This document shows, piece by piece, positions 22,866 through 33,905 of a DNA stretch of 64,000 nt. Source of the DNA: Pelobates cultripes. Taxonomy: Eukaryota; Chordata; Amphibia; Anura; Pelobatidae. The stretch is from NCBI GenBank assembly GCA_933207985.1, contig OW240912.1:364586360-364650359 (forward strand), read 5' to 3'. The translations under genes were made by a program, and so were the position numbers. Below the pieces are notes generated by a model, which did no database searches, was not told the DNA's origin, and saw only the letters and a list, made by a program, of their open reading frames with translations. How positions within the stretch are numbered: position 1 is the stretch's first letter; each line of letters opens with the position of its first letter.

Positions 22866-24474
22866 TCGTCTGAGCTCCTGCTTCTGTTACCTAAAATCCA
22901 GGGCTATCTGCGGGCCACACGCTAATTCTGACCCTACTAGGTACTCACCCTGCTAAGCTGAAGCTGGTGATTCCAAGGATACCTAACACAAGCCTTTTTA
23001 AAGCTGTATTACCCGGACAAGGCGATCAAGACCTACTTGAGCCTAGCACCTAGTTGCCCCTCCCCCCGCTGGACTAGTGGGGGTTATCCCAGTCCCCACG
23101 GGCGAACACTACTGCCCTCTGCAACTTTTAAGCACCCACACCGATGCAGGCCCTGGATGGGTCAGACCACCCCAAGATGGTGGACATGCTGCCACCTCAT
23201 GTGCAGGAAACTAACACGACCACACAGAGCACATCTGAGCAGGTACAACAACAACTGACTGAAACCTTCTTTGTCAAGCTCTCAGCTCACCTTAGGACGA
23301 CAACGTCTCCGTCGGAGGGGAGAGAGCGGAGAGGGGAGAGACGGGAGAAGAGCGGGCCCCCCAGGGGCGTTCCTTCCACACCAGCGGTACACTCACCCTC
23401 ATGTGGCCTACCCGTGCCAAAGACCAACTGGGATGAGATCTCAGCGCATCGAACACAGACGCGGAGGATCCATCACCGCAGGCGGCAGAAAGCCATCAGG
23501 ATCCGCTGTCGTCCCCCTACAGGAAAGAACTCGGTCTCCAGTGTGAGCTCCCCAGTTCATGGACTTTGGATGCAGGCCTTGGCCTAGGGGTGACCTTGTT
23601 CAAACTCTGTCTAGTATTGCCGCTCAAACCACTTCACCTACCACCGAGCAAAGGTATCGGCTGACTCGAGACAGCTCGCCCCAAGCCACCAGATAGTCAA
23701 GAATTGGACTCACTTAATTGACGCTGCAATATTTACTTACCTCCCCAAGTTTGTTCCTTTTGCTTATACTGACCACCATTTTATTTGATCTGCTTACTGT
23801 CGCTGCATCTCTGATGTGTCACAGTTAATCTCTTCTGCTAGGATATTAGGAGATGATGTTAAGCTTCAGTAGCTCTATGATTGACTTGTTTAGATGCACA
23901 TGCTATATGATGGTTGATATGTCATTACCTAGCCGTGGATTTTACCCATTGCAAATGCTTAAGTTTTATCACCTAACCGCCTTTCCAGGGGCCATGACAG
24001 GGAAACAAATACATCCGTTACATAGGCATCTACCCTCATAACCATCCTGGGGAACCAGTGACCAAGTATGGCATACGGCTATAATCTGCAGTGGTGTGGA
24101 CACAGTGGTCCTACAACCTATTACCCCAAGCATGTACCGAAACGTATATACTACGTCAGTATTCCCACTTACGCCTAACCTACAGTATTCCTACAGGCAC
24201 TTCCTTTATTTCGTACTATCAGGCACCCATTTATGCCAGTTACTCCGCTACTGTTTAGCGTAGATTGTCTTATCAGGCGTATTTGGTGTTATCAAAAATT
24301 ATCACTACAAAAAAAACAACAAAATGTGCTCTGTTATTGATTGCCCTTTACTGTTGAACAATGTATGCTAATTCTCTTGCTACCGCTGTTGGGGCAGTGC
24401 AAGCGTGTTTGTAACTCTGAAGCACAACAAAAATAAAAAAAATCTTAAAAAATTAAATTTAAAAAAAGTATATA
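22866..24474 (+). mobile_element. L1-like retroposed element without ORF2, target-duplicated
   Basis: The insertion lies between tttaaaaagtatat (22852-22865) and tttaaaaaaagtatat (24459-24474). This is a target duplication with an A-rich tail preceding the right copy. The 5' part carries a LINE-like GC-rich leader and the frame described separately; the 3' part is a non-coding tail ending gcacaacaaaaataaaaaaaatc. The same tail motif occurs at 47700-47799. The reverse transcriptase frame is missing. Class is inferred from structure rather than from a recognised protein. Confidence 0.6.
23144..23587 (+). pseudogene. Possible L1 ORF1 N-terminal remnant
   Basis: The frame opens MQALDGSDHPKMVDMLPPHV and carries a glutamine/threonine-rich stretch (TTTQSTSEQVQQQLTE), then basic, arginine-rich sequence. 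No RNA-recognition or C-terminal ORF1 domain is visible and the basic half may be a frame artefact. Its position near the 5' end of a retroposed unit suggests an ORF1 start; that is inference. Confidence 0.3.
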
Positions 24475-25206
24475 ATAACACTGCACAATTCTTCATTGGG
24501 ATTCTTTATTTTTTGTTTGATTCACACTACAGAACTGGACTAAAAAGTTACATACTGTTTTACTTAATTGGGTTTTGGAAGTAAGAGACATTTTAAATCC
24601 AGCACCAAGAAATTAGGTGAGTGCCCTTTTATCATTGGTCTCAAAGTATCGACCGCAGGCCATTTCCGACCCCCTGCATATTGTAATGTGGCCTGTTGTC
24701 ACCATCCCAAAATAGAGAGGTATATCTGCATCCAGACATACCTTTTCATGTACCTGATTGCTGGTAGCCAGGGATACAAATGGGTTGGGGTTGAGGATGC
24801 AGATGAGCCAACTACAACAAAATGGCTCCTCTGTGTGCAATTGGTCCTCGATTACCCAAGGTATTACATATTCAAAGGCTGTACTGGTAAAAGAGGAACC
24901 CTGCCAAGAGAGATATCTGGGGACATGAGGACAGAATGAGTTATGAGGGAGATGCCTGAGAGCATGATGAATCACTGGGGTCTTAGGGAGATACCAGGAG
25001 AACGGAGGAACCAGGGGGCATGGGGATGTACCAGAGGTGGGGTAGATACCTGTGTATAAGGGAGTGTGTAGCTGTGTGTGTGTGTGTGTGTGTGTGTGTA
25101 TGGGACTATGTAGCTGTGTAAAAATATATGGTTGTGTGCGTATTGGAGTGTTTATGTGTGTATCTCGGATACCTGATGGCATGGGGATATAGTAGAGATG
25201 AAGGAT
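24475..25206. other. Unassigned sequence with GT repeat
   Basis: A (GT)n tract lies at 25075-25099. Long open frames on both strands (24568-24939 +, 24613-25389 -) overlap each other and run through simple repeat, so I do not call either. Nothing is recognised. Confidence 0.4.
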
Positions 25207-25266
25207 AGGGGTAGGGTTAGGGGTAGGATTAGAGGTAGGGTTAGAGGGTAGAGTTAGGGTTAGGGA
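25207..25266 (+). repeat. Interstitial telomere-like repeat
   Basis: A short degenerate run of (TTAGGG)-type units reads gggtagggttaggggtagg, then attagaggtagggttag, then agttagggttaggg. About eight imperfect units are present. Confidence 0.75.
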
Positions 25267-25501
25267 ATTGGCGAATTCCCAAAATGCCAAAGTCCTGAAT
25301 TTCAGAATGCTGAACTGAATTGCCGAAGTCTCACATTTCGGAAGGGCCGAACCGAAGTCCTGAATTTCAGAAGTGCCGAACCGAACCAAATTTTTTGCCC
25401 ATGCACATACCTAGTTAGAACTGGCAGCACTTTCCTGGCTAAGACTCACAGGAGTTACAGCCAATAACATTTTATTTCTATTTTTTCCCCATAATCTTTA
25501 T
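25267..25501. repeat. Short degenerate repeat (tcctgaatttcagaa)
   Basis: The motif agtcctgaatttcag followed by aatgc or aagtgccgaac recurs three times between 25290 and 25385. Its origin is unknown. Confidence 0.5.
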
Positions 25502-25905
25502 ATAAAGGGACACTATAGTCAACAGAAGAACCAAAGCTTATAGTATTTGTTCTGGTGAGTTTAATCTGTCCCTTCAGGCTTTTTGCAGTAAACACTTTCT
25601 TTTCAGAGAAAATGCAGTGTTTACATTACAGCCCAGTGATACTTCCACTGGCCACTCATTAGAAGGCTACTAGAGGTGCTTCCTGGGGCAGTGCTGCACA
25701 GTGTGACTGACATTTAGTGCCTCCACCCTCTGCATGGAGACACTGAACTTTCCTCATAGAGATGCAATGATTCAATGCCTCTCTATGAGGAGATGCTGAT
25801 TGGTCCATGCTGTGTTTGGCTTGTGCTGGCTCTGCCCCTGATCTGCCTCCTTGATACTCTCAGCCAATACAATGATTTTCCTATGCTGTCTGATAATGCA
25901 ATGGG
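25502..25905 (+). repeat. T2-like MITE, subfamily with gttctggtgagt arm
   Basis: The left end tataaagggacactatagtcaacag is a mutated TTAAAGGG end. The body is collinear with the split copy at 19801-21835. The right end is not clearly kept. Confidence 0.75.
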
Positions 25906-26626
25906 GAAGGTGACAGGTTTTCAAACACTACACATAGTACATAGTAGAGGAAATTTTAACAAAAACTATAGAATACTGTCCATAACATTTTCTACATAAG
26001 TACAACTTAACGCTCATTCCCCAGTAACACAAAGCCCACTAAAGCTACTGTATGGAATACCACATTATTACAGCAATTAGGATAGTAGTGTACCCCACTT
26101 TGATGTAACTTCTAATTATAAATGATACTCTGATGGCACAAATAAAGTCAACATTTTGAAGGGAATCTTAAATAGTCCTTATGTTCTCTGTCCCTTACAT
26201 TGTTTCGGTACAAATGTATTGATATTAACAAAACCTAAAATACAAACAATTTACATATTTTGACTACAAAAGCTCCATAAAATGGCTCAATGGCACAATG
26301 CCTGGCAAAAATATGTATAATGCTCCATCTAAATAATACGTTGTATTTTCTAATTGTTGCTTTTTAGCTTGCATTGTTTAGTAGCAGTTTCCACATAAGT
26401 CAGTGGTAGATTCAGGATTACAGATATACAGCAATTAGCTTATGTGTTCCAGTTGTTAATGTAATGTAAGGTGTAATTACAAAGCAATGTTAATGTCATT
26501 TCATTGACGTTTCCAGGCTTGTTGACAGAACTGGCTAACAAAAGACAAAAATGTCCTAAGCAACAGAATGGTACTTAGCTTTTAACATAATGATATACAG
26601 ATCACTTTAAATGGGATGTGTGTATG
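25906..26626. other. Unassigned AT-rich sequence
   Basis: No coding or repeat boundary is visible. Confidence 0.4.
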
Positions 26627-26720
26627 TTAAAGGAACACTATAGTATTAAAAATACAAACATGTATTCCTAAAACTATAGTGTTTGACTACATGTTTACAA
26701 TATGGGTGGTATTGTCACCT
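26627..26720 (+). repeat. T2-like MITE left end
   Basis: It begins TTAAAGGAACACTATAGTATTAAAAATAC and fades after the catgtttacaat block. The right end is not found. Confidence 0.55.
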
Positions 26721-27097
26721 AGTTGGCATGATGTCACAGCGTTTGGATGCCTCACACTCTCTGGGGAGGTCTATTGCCAGACTGTTCCACTTGTGAGGAT
26801 TTCAGCAATAGCTGGGACTTGCCACAATAATTGAGACCCACAATGTGTGGTGTTAAATGATCACCATACCCTACTGACTATATAAAGTACATGATGTACA
26901 GATTTTGGCCAACATTATGATTGTGCTAATATTTGAGGTTGCAATTGTTAATCCAGAAGAATAAAATGTTTCCAGGCATGCATAGCACAGTTCCCACTGA
27001 AAAGCATGGAAAGACAAATACAAAAGTTCAATTTGTTGTCACAATAACTATTTAAATATTACTTCTATTACCTCGCACTTAGTGTCTTTATTTGCAG

Positions 27098-27254
27098 GAA
27101 CAGAAATCGCTATGTTGCCAAAATGGGTTATTACTAAGTTTGCTCAGATTCCAATGTCACCTTTTGAAAAGAAGGCGGCACAGCTTATTAATGTTAATTC
27201 GGCATCTGTTATCGCGTCATCTCACCCAGTGATGGGGCAGCAACTTGAGTGCAG
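27098..27254 (+). CDS. Candidate exon B (157 bp), unidentified gene
   Basis: The acceptor cttagtgtctttatttgcag precedes an open segment that is in phase with candidate exon A: its leading GA completes the codon begun by the last A of that exon. It encodes RTEIAMLPKWVITKFAQIPM, then SPFEKKAAQLINVNSASVIA, then SSHPVMGQQLEC. A donor AG|GTCAAA is weak and two other GT sites lie near (27229, 27290), so the right boundary is uncertain. Composition is that of a soluble helical protein. I do not recognise the family. Confidence 0.45.
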
Positions 27255-28121
27255 GTCAAACAACACACTTTGTACCATGGTGGAAGCATCTAGAATCAAT
27301 TGCTAAATTGTATAAAGTTATAAAAGGGCATTGTATTTATTTAAACCACAAATGTAAGTCAACAGTTTCCACACTCATAAAATCGTTGGAGATCTATAAT
27401 AAACATAAAAAAAGTTGACAAGTTTGAGCATTGGTAAGAAGGGGCTTCATAGCTTCCATAAACCTAAAACTCCATATGTGTGATATAACCAGTGGAACAA
27501 GATAACGTGATTTGCTATTTGTCTTAGCTTCTACATGTTTCATGTGTAACCAGGCTGAAGCAAATGCATTTTGCCAATAGTGGGTTTTTCTGAGTAAAAT
27601 CCAGACTGCCCCCTCTCTATATGATCACCTAGGTTTATTTACAATCACAAAGCCTATTAGTTGATATATTGAATATTCTGGTCATTATGTCAACACAATT
27701 AAAAAAGTTAAAGACCACTTTAAATTTGTGTTTGTGTTCTTTACTAATTTCTCTTCCATATATCAGGCTGTCAGGTAACTAAGGATACAGTCCCTGAATG
27801 CAGATTAAATCAGTCTAGATGACGTAGTACCAGGCTTTAGAGTGGCTGGGCTTAACTTCGAGAAACACAGTGAGAAGTGGAACAAAAGAGGTATCAATAA
27901 ATGAGCCGAAGTCAGGGAACCAGAGAGAAACTTAGTCAGACTAGTTAAGGTCAGAGGCACATAGCAAACAGGGAAACCTATGGACAAGCTGGGTCAAACA
28001 CAGAATAATCAGAATAGGAGCACAAGGAATCAATCGCAAGCACTGAATCAGGCAAGGACCACAAACTGGCAGCGCACAGACTGAACGCAGGGGTTTAAAT
28101 AGACCGGGTTTGAAACCGTCA
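27255..28121. other. Unassigned; possible LTR-element remnant at the right
   Basis: From about 27740 the purine-rich text (gaagtcagggaaccagagagaaac, caggcaaggaccacaaactggcagcgc) resembles the 28.2-28.6 kb and 50.9-51.7 kb stretches. It may be leader sequence of old LTR retroelements, but no ends or protein are visible. Confidence 0.35.
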
Positions 28122-28195
28122 ATTATATTATTATTAATATTATTATTTATAAATCACTAGCAAATTCCATAGCACTGTACAATGGGTATATCAAA
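28122..28195 (-). repeat. L2-type LINE 3' tail (short)
   Basis: A run of attattattaatattattatt followed by agcaaattccatagcactgtacaat is the reversed form of the 3' end seen at 36910-36985 and 50808-50874. It is a small 3' tail of the same LINE family. Confidence 0.6.
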
Positions 28196-28985
28196 GATCA
28201 CACAATGTATAAAATCCAAAATGCAGTACTCGCTAAGGAAAATGTGAACAAGAATAAAGTCCAAAGCAAACAATTCAGAGAGGGACTAGACGAAGGCAAG
28301 GATAAGCAATTCAAAAGGTCAAAATCCAAACAGCAAGGCAGGAGCGGAGAGGCAAGCCAGGTATCCAGAAAAATCAGAATAAAGTGTTCACTGGTTATCA
28401 GCACAGAACAATTGAGCAATGAAAGCACAGCTGTTCTGTGTTTAAATAGGGTGCCTAAGCTTGGCCACTCCCTCTACATCACTCCCCCTATTGGTTTGCT
28501 ATGGGGTCCTTGAGAGGGTGCCTTTGTACCGTGCTGCCCTAGGCTGATCCGTGGCTTGGATTCAGCACATACTCCCCCCTTTGTGTCTGGCGTTGTCTGG
28601 GAGATGTGACGTGCATCGAGTTGAAGGTTCCGGCCTGTCCCTGGTGTTCAAATGATCACGTGATCAGACGGCTGTGCGAGAGCCACCATCATAGGAGAGA
28701 GGGGGTAAGGTCTGACATTTCCTATAAGTCAATTTTCTTCTACATTTTTAAATTTTGTTGTCAGCTCTCTACAACTCACTTTCTAGAAAATAAATTTCTA
28801 TTTCCACCTCACCACAATTCCCCTATACAATACTGCAACCTAATCACATATAATGTACTGTCTTGTTGATAGCTATTTATCCACCTATTAAAATCAGAAA
28901 ACATTTGCCCCAAAAATGACAATAGTTCTCCACAAAAACAATGCCAGGCTTATTTCCTTAACTGGACCTCTACCCATCTTAGCAG
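28196..28985. other. Possible degenerate LTR-element sequence
   Basis: Read on the minus strand, 28.58-28.2 kb contains a TATA-like ctatttaaacacagaacagctgtg and a following pyrimidine-rich stretch. It resembles an LTR promoter region, but no bounded LTR or target duplication could be defined. Confidence 0.3.
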
Positions 28986-29030
28986 TTACCTAATTTGCCA
29001 AAATGGTGAAGAATCTCTGAGTCTGTGCCA
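28986..29030 (+). CDS. Candidate exon C (45 bp), unidentified gene
   Basis: A good pyrimidine-rich acceptor (cctctacccatcttagcag) and a donor (TGCCA|GTAAGAG) bound 45 bases. One frame is open (YLICQNGEESLSLC with one leading and two trailing bases), matching the phase left by candidate exon B if its 27254 donor is used. Its shortness makes chance occurrence quite possible. Confidence 0.25.
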
Positions 29031-29517
29031 GTAAGAGGGGAACCTGAAATTAGGGTCATTTTAAATCCTACAGATTTCATAGTCTTGACGACTGATGAAA
29101 AGTAATATAGTAAAAAAAAACAAAAAAAACGTAGGAATGTAATATTTTGTCAGAGGCTGTTAAAGTTTTTACCCTACAGGATTCTACTGCTGACGTAATA
29201 AAGAATAATAGAAACATAGAATGTGGCGGCAGATAAGAATTATTTGGCCCATCTAGTCTGCCCAATTTTCTAAATACTATCTTAAGTCTAGGATAGCCTT
29301 ATGCCTATCCCACACATGCTTAAACTCCCTCACTGTGCTACCTCTACCACTTCAGCTGGAAGGCTATTCCATGCATCCACTACCCTCTCAGTAAAGTAAT
29401 ACTTCCTGATATTATTTTTAAACCTTTGCCCCTCTAACTTAAAACTAAGTCCTCTTGTTGTGGTAGTTTTTCTTCTTTTATAGTCTCCCCCTTTACTGTG
29501 TTGATTCCCTTTATGTA

Positions 29518-29957
29518 GTAAAAACCAAAGAAAATCAAGTTACCTGCGCTCTCTCCTTAATCCCTATGTATATTTAAACAAATGGAGGTCATTTAGTTAC
29601 TCCAATGGCCATTGGAGGGAATGCCCGCCTGCCAACGTCAAGGCAGACCCCCCTAAGCGAGTCCTACACTGACCCTTCAGCTTGCTTCCTTAAGCTTCTG
29701 GCAAAGATATCTCGAATGAGACAGAGGGGTATTTTTCATATACACCCCTATATATTTATTAATCCTTAATAGGGAACACATGGGATGGGCACACTAAATG
29801 ACCTCCATTTATTTAAATATACATAGGGATTAAGGAGAGAGTGCAGGTAACTTGTTTTTCTTTGGTTTTTACTATATATATTGGGGCTGATGTGTACTGG
29901 AGTCGTTGCTGCCGCCCAGGAGTAATGGGAGTTAGCGCAGGAATTATCTTTTTGTAT
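29518..29957. mobile_element. 440-bp foldback insertion with 17-bp target duplication
   Basis: The host LINE motif ttgattccctttatgta appears exactly twice, at 29501-29517 and 29958-29974, flanking this insertion. Inside, the left arm (gtaaaaaccaaagaaaatcaagttacctgcgctctctccttaatccctatgtatat) is the inverted complement of 29800-29872. About 85 bases of 3' sequence lie outside the arms. A 17-bp duplication points to target-primed retroposition, yet the long inverted arms look like a DNA-element foldback, so its class is unclear. Confidence 0.75.
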
Positions 29958-30091
29958 TTGATTCCCTTTATGTATTTAAATGTTTATATCATATCCTCCG
30001 TCTCGTCTTTCCTCAAACTATACATGTTAAGATCCTTTAACTTTTCTTTGTAAGTTTTATCCTGTAATCCATGAACCAGTTTAGTAGCCCT

Positions 30092-30916
30092 TCACTGAAC
30101 TTTCTCCAAAGTATCAATATCTTTCTGGAGATACGGTCTCCAGTACTGCGTACAATACTCCAAGTGAGGTCTCACCAGTGTTCTATACAAAGGCATGAGC
30201 ACTTCCCTCTTTCTACTGCTAATACCTCTCCCTATACAACCAATCATTCTGCTAGCATTTCCTGCTGCTCTATTACACTGTCTGCCTACTTTTAAGTCAT
30301 CTGAAATTATTACCCCTAAATCCCTTTCCTCAGATGTTGAGGTTAGGACTCTATCAAATATTTTATACTTTGCCCTTGGGTTTTTATGTCCAAGATGCAT
30401 TAAATGTCAGCTGCCACAACTCTGACCATTTTTCTAGGTTACCTAAATCATTTGCCATTTGGCTTATCCCTCCTGGAACATGAACCCTGTTACATATTTT
30501 TGTATCACCACCAAAAGACATACCTTACCATCAAGACCTTCTGCAATATCACTAATAAAAAAATATTAAAGAGAATGGGTCCAAGTACAGATCCCTGAGG
30601 TACCCCGCTGGTAACAAGATGGTTTCCTGTCACTCAGCCACTGCCTAACCCATTTAGCAATATTGGAATCCAAAATTAAAGATTGCAGTTTATTGATAAG
30701 CCTTCTATGTGCAACAGTGTCAAAAGCCTTACTGAAATCTAGGTAAGCAATGTCTACTGCAATGTCTACTGCACCACCCTGATCTATAACTTTAGTTACC
30801 CAATCAAAAAAATCAATAAGATTAGTTTGGCATGATCTCCCTGAAGTAAACCCATGTTGTCTCTGATCTTGAAATCCATGTGATTTTAGATGTTCAACAA
30901 TCCGATCCTTTAACAT
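30092..30916 (-). pseudogene. Broken LINE reverse transcriptase (CR1/Rex1 type)
   Basis: Two open pieces of one protein are visible. The upstream piece (30916-30566) has the reverse-transcriptase segment QRQHGFTSGRSCQTNLIDFF and then AYLDFSKAFDTVAHRRLINK, ending in WLSDRK before a frameshift. The downstream piece (30400-30092) has ERDLGVIISDDLK and MPLYRTLVRPHLEYCTQYW. The catalytic YADD segment between them falls in a shifted part and is not readable as one frame. It is non-functional. Confidence 0.8.
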
Positions 30917-30925
30917 AATACATCC

Positions 30926-32189
30926 TATCCTTTAACATAATACATTACAGAATATGTTTTACCGAACTCTAAAAGTTGACATGAGGTATTGTCTTAAATC
31001 AATTAACACCTAAAGAGCCCAGCAGTATTTTTCAAACCACTGACATTGGTTTCGGAATTACATAAAAATTCTATTTGTCCCTTATACCCATGTTGGATAT
31101 TGCCAAATGTTCTTTTCTGGAGAGCTGTCTTATTGAAAGCTATAATTTAAATAAAGAAAAAATTATTAATAAAATGTGTCATGTACTTGACAAGTGCACA
31201 GTCGTTTACCAGCATGTTATAACACTTCCCCACAAACCCAAGAATACACAGACACCGACTTTCTTATTGGAAAATATATGTCCACATCTTTATTAACTTC
31301 ATTGCCAACAAATACCCATATATAACCCACCATCCCCCGTACATAAATACCCCCTGGCAATGACCCCACAAACCATACATAACAATATTTATAACAGTAC
31401 AGATAACATATCACATGGCCGTTCCATCGTCCCCGTAACAAATTGATTAACTGTAGGGGTGTACCGAGACACCCCTAATCCCCCAGGTTCGGAGCCACCA
31501 ACGGACTCGAACCTACCAACCAAATTAAACTTACCTGCCTAATCCATCCTTATGTAGCAATGCCCCACTTCCTACTCCATCTACCCCTCAAATTTAACCT
31601 GGCCATAACCCGCTGCTGTGACCAAACAGGAATTAAACCCAATCAAAACAACAGGGAGGGAGGGTGGGACAACTACCAGGTAAGTGAAAGTTATTAAGAT
31701 GTTATTAAGTCATTAAGATGGCCCTACCTAAGATGGGCGGTATATATAAGACTCACAAAACCCCATCCCAACAAGCTAATGATCTAATTAACATGGTTGC
31801 TATGCCTACTTCCTGGCATTTTCAAGGCCCACTCTCCTTACTTCGTTGTTCCATGGGCTACAGTCCAGTGTAATGTACAGCGGTATTTAATATGGAGAAA
31901 TGGCTCCAAAATGCTAGAAATCTCCAACCTAGAACCAGTCAAGGCAAGTCCATAGCATTGAGGGATGTCGCCCTGTAGATGGTTGCAGATCATATTTTCA
32001 ATAAAAATGGTATTGCTATAGCTGCATTATTTTACTCTTGTATCTATTTCCCACATTATATAAGTTGGCATTCGACATAGATTCACATTCATTTTAAAGT
32101 AATTAATTATTAGTGCCTTTTTCTATGTAATATATGTCATGTACTGTGTAAGCATATACAACTGAATGTGTTTGCATGCACATTTATTG
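30926..32189. other. Unassigned sequence
   Basis: An AT-rich open stretch at 31066-31296 lacks an acceptor. The 31.2-31.7 kb region has a different, C/A-rich composition that may be an old retroelement, but I find no ends and no recognisable protein. Confidence 0.4.
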
Positions 32190-32345
32190 CAATGTTAATT
32201 TTGGCGGCAAATTTCCATTTAGTTTGTAGTCACAGCCTTTTGACTAAAAAGCCATTTTAGTTTTAGTCGTATTTTAGTCACCTAGATTTTAGCAGTCTAA
32301 ATCTCAAGTAGATTTTAGTCAACACAACTAAAATCTAATGAATTG
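32190..32345 (+). repeat. AT-rich repeat, copy 1 (tgttaattttggcggcaaattt)
   Basis: This block is directly repeated at 33765-33905, with shared stretches agccattttagttttagtc and attttagtca. The repeat consists of many ttagttttagtc / aactaaaatc inverted half-units, so it can fold. It resembles short hAT-like non-autonomous elements. Confidence 0.75.
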
Positions 32346-32486
32346 AATAAAAGCGTCTATCTGTCTCTTATGCCCCTTCCCCAGACCCTCTGCGTCTCTT
32401 TGTGTCCCCCCCAGCGCCCCATGTGTCTCATTCCCTCAGCCCCTCATGTGTCTTTTTTCTTCTACTCCATCCTCCCATGTGTCTTA
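32346..32486 (+). repeat. Pyrimidine-rich spacer with catgtgtct units
   Basis: catgtgtct recurs three times in 32419-32484. Similar units lie at 46048-46145. Confidence 0.6.
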
Positions 32487-32494
32487 CCCGCCAG

Positions 32495-33756
32495 CAGTGG
32501 CGTACATACCGGGGTCGCAGGGGTTGCGGCTGCGACCGGGCCCGGCCCACCAGGGGGTCCGGCCGCCACTGCGACCCGGTATGTACCCACTGGGCCAGCC
32601 TCTTCACCTGGGGGGCCCAGGAGCCGGCCACCTCAGGGCCCCCAAGGCTGGCCCTGCTGACACCCGGCAGGCAGGCGGGCGCGCGCGAGGGAGCACTCTC
32701 CCCTGAGTGCTTCCTCTTCAGCTCCCTCGTGCACCGCACTGATACCGGAGCCGGAAGATGATGGCACGCGAGGGAGATGAAGAGAAAGCACTCAGGGGAG
32801 AGTGCTCCCTCGCGCGCCCGCGTACCCACAGGACCGGCCGCCCAGGAGCCCAGTGTGTGTTAGTGTTAGTGTGTGTGTGTTTTGTGTGTGTGTTAGTGTG
32901 TGTGTTTGTGTTAGTGTGTGTGTTTGTGTGTGTGTTAGTGTTAGTGTGTGTTAGTGTGTGTATGTTAGTGTATGTGTTAGTGTGTGTGTGTTAGTGTGTG
33001 TGTGTGTGTTAGTGTTGTGTGTTAGTGTGTGTGTGTTAGTGTGTGTATGTGTGTGTGTGTCTGCCAGTGAGTGTCAGTGAGTGTGTCTGTTATTGAGTGT
33101 GTGTCTGCTAGTATGTGTAAGTGAGTGCGTTTGATGTCTGTTACTGAGTGTGTGTTTGTCAGTTAGAGTGTTTGTTTTGTAAGTGAGTGTGTATGTATGC
33201 GTCTGTTCATGAGAGTGTGTGTGTGTGTCTTCAGCATTTACCTTTCTCCAGCGCTAGACTCCCTTGGCACTGGGGATCCCTCCACTTCTCAGCTCCGAAT
33301 GCACATGCGCGGCAAGAGGTGCGCGCGCATTCAAACCGCCCATAGGAAAGCATTACTCAATGCTTTCCTATGGACGTTCAGTGTCTTCTCACTGTGATTT
33401 TCACAGTGAGAATCGCGGAAGCACCTCTGGCGGCTGTCAATGAGACAGCCACTAGAGGCTGGATTAACCCTCAGTGAAACATAGCCGTTTCTCTGAAAAG
33501 GCTATGTTTTCAGCTGCAGGGTTAAAACTAGAGGGACCTGGCACCCAGACCACTTCATTGAGCTGATGTGATCTGGGTGTCTGTAGTGGTCCTTTAAGTG
33601 TGTGCATACCGCGGTCGCAGGGGTTGCAGCCCTGCAACCCCTGCAACCAGGTGCCTGCCGCCATGTATTGCGGCCCCGACCTGCTCCGAGTAAGTTCAGG
33701 GGGCCAACGGATCAATTTTCGCACCGGGGGCCCCATGGGTCATGTGTACGCCACTG
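32495..33756 (+). mobile_element. Non-autonomous hAT element with 8-bp target duplication
   Basis: CCCGCCAG flanks the element exactly (32487-32494 and 33757-33764). The ends are CAGTGGCGTACATAC at left and GTGTACGCCACTG at right, a clear hAT-type inverted pair starting with CAG. There is no transposase. The inside holds GC-rich sequence, a (GTGTGTTA)n tract at 32860-33080 and a nested MITE. A second copy of the left-end text (catacc-gcggtcgcaggggttgc) lies at 33606. Confidence 0.85.
33250..33597 (+). repeat. T2-like MITE nested in the hAT element
   Basis: The right end ctgtagtggtcctttaa keeps TTAA at 33594-33597. The body shows the family palindromes (aaagcattactcaatgctttcc; ggctgtcaatgagacagcc; the cagaccacttcattgag arm). 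The left TTAA is not clear. Confidence 0.7.
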
Positions 33757-33764
33757 CCCGCCAG

Positions 33765-33905
33765 TGTTAATTTTGGCGGCAAATTTCAATTTAGTTTTAG
33801 TCATAGTCTTTTGACCAGAAAGCCATTTTAGTTTTAGTCATATTTTAGTCATCTGAACTAAAATCTGACTAAAATTGTAAATTTAACTAAATTAACACAG
33901 ATTTA
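33765..33905 (+). repeat. AT-rich repeat, copy 2 (tgttaattttggcggcaaattt)
   Basis: It starts exactly at the right edge of the hAT target duplication region and is the better-preserved copy. Its right end aactaaattaaca is an imperfect inverted complement of its left end tgttaatttt. Confidence 0.75.

Larger units (their letters stand above)
29205..30925 (-). mobile_element. CR1/Rex1-type LINE, 5'-truncated, interrupted
   Basis: This is a minus-strand non-LTR retrotransposon of the family at 2472-3100, with the same 3' terminus at 29209. It covers the end of the reverse-transcriptase domain and the C-terminal block and is 5'-truncated near 30925. It is broken by a separate 440-bp insertion (29518-29957) and by several frameshifts. 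The 5' border is followed by a 19-base direct repeat, atcctttaacataatacat. Confidence 0.85.

Noticed and set aside
24613..25389. 258-codon minus-strand open frame
   Set aside because: It runs through a GT tract and telomere-like repeat, overlaps an open frame on the other strand, and I recognise no domain in it.
31066..31296. Open frame with helical-looking peptide
   Set aside because: No AG acceptor lies near its left border, and it overlaps unassigned AT-rich DNA.
32428..32829. Overlapping open frames on both strands in GC-rich DNA
   Set aside because: They lie inside a non-autonomous hAT element, where GC-rich inverted sequence keeps frames open by chance.
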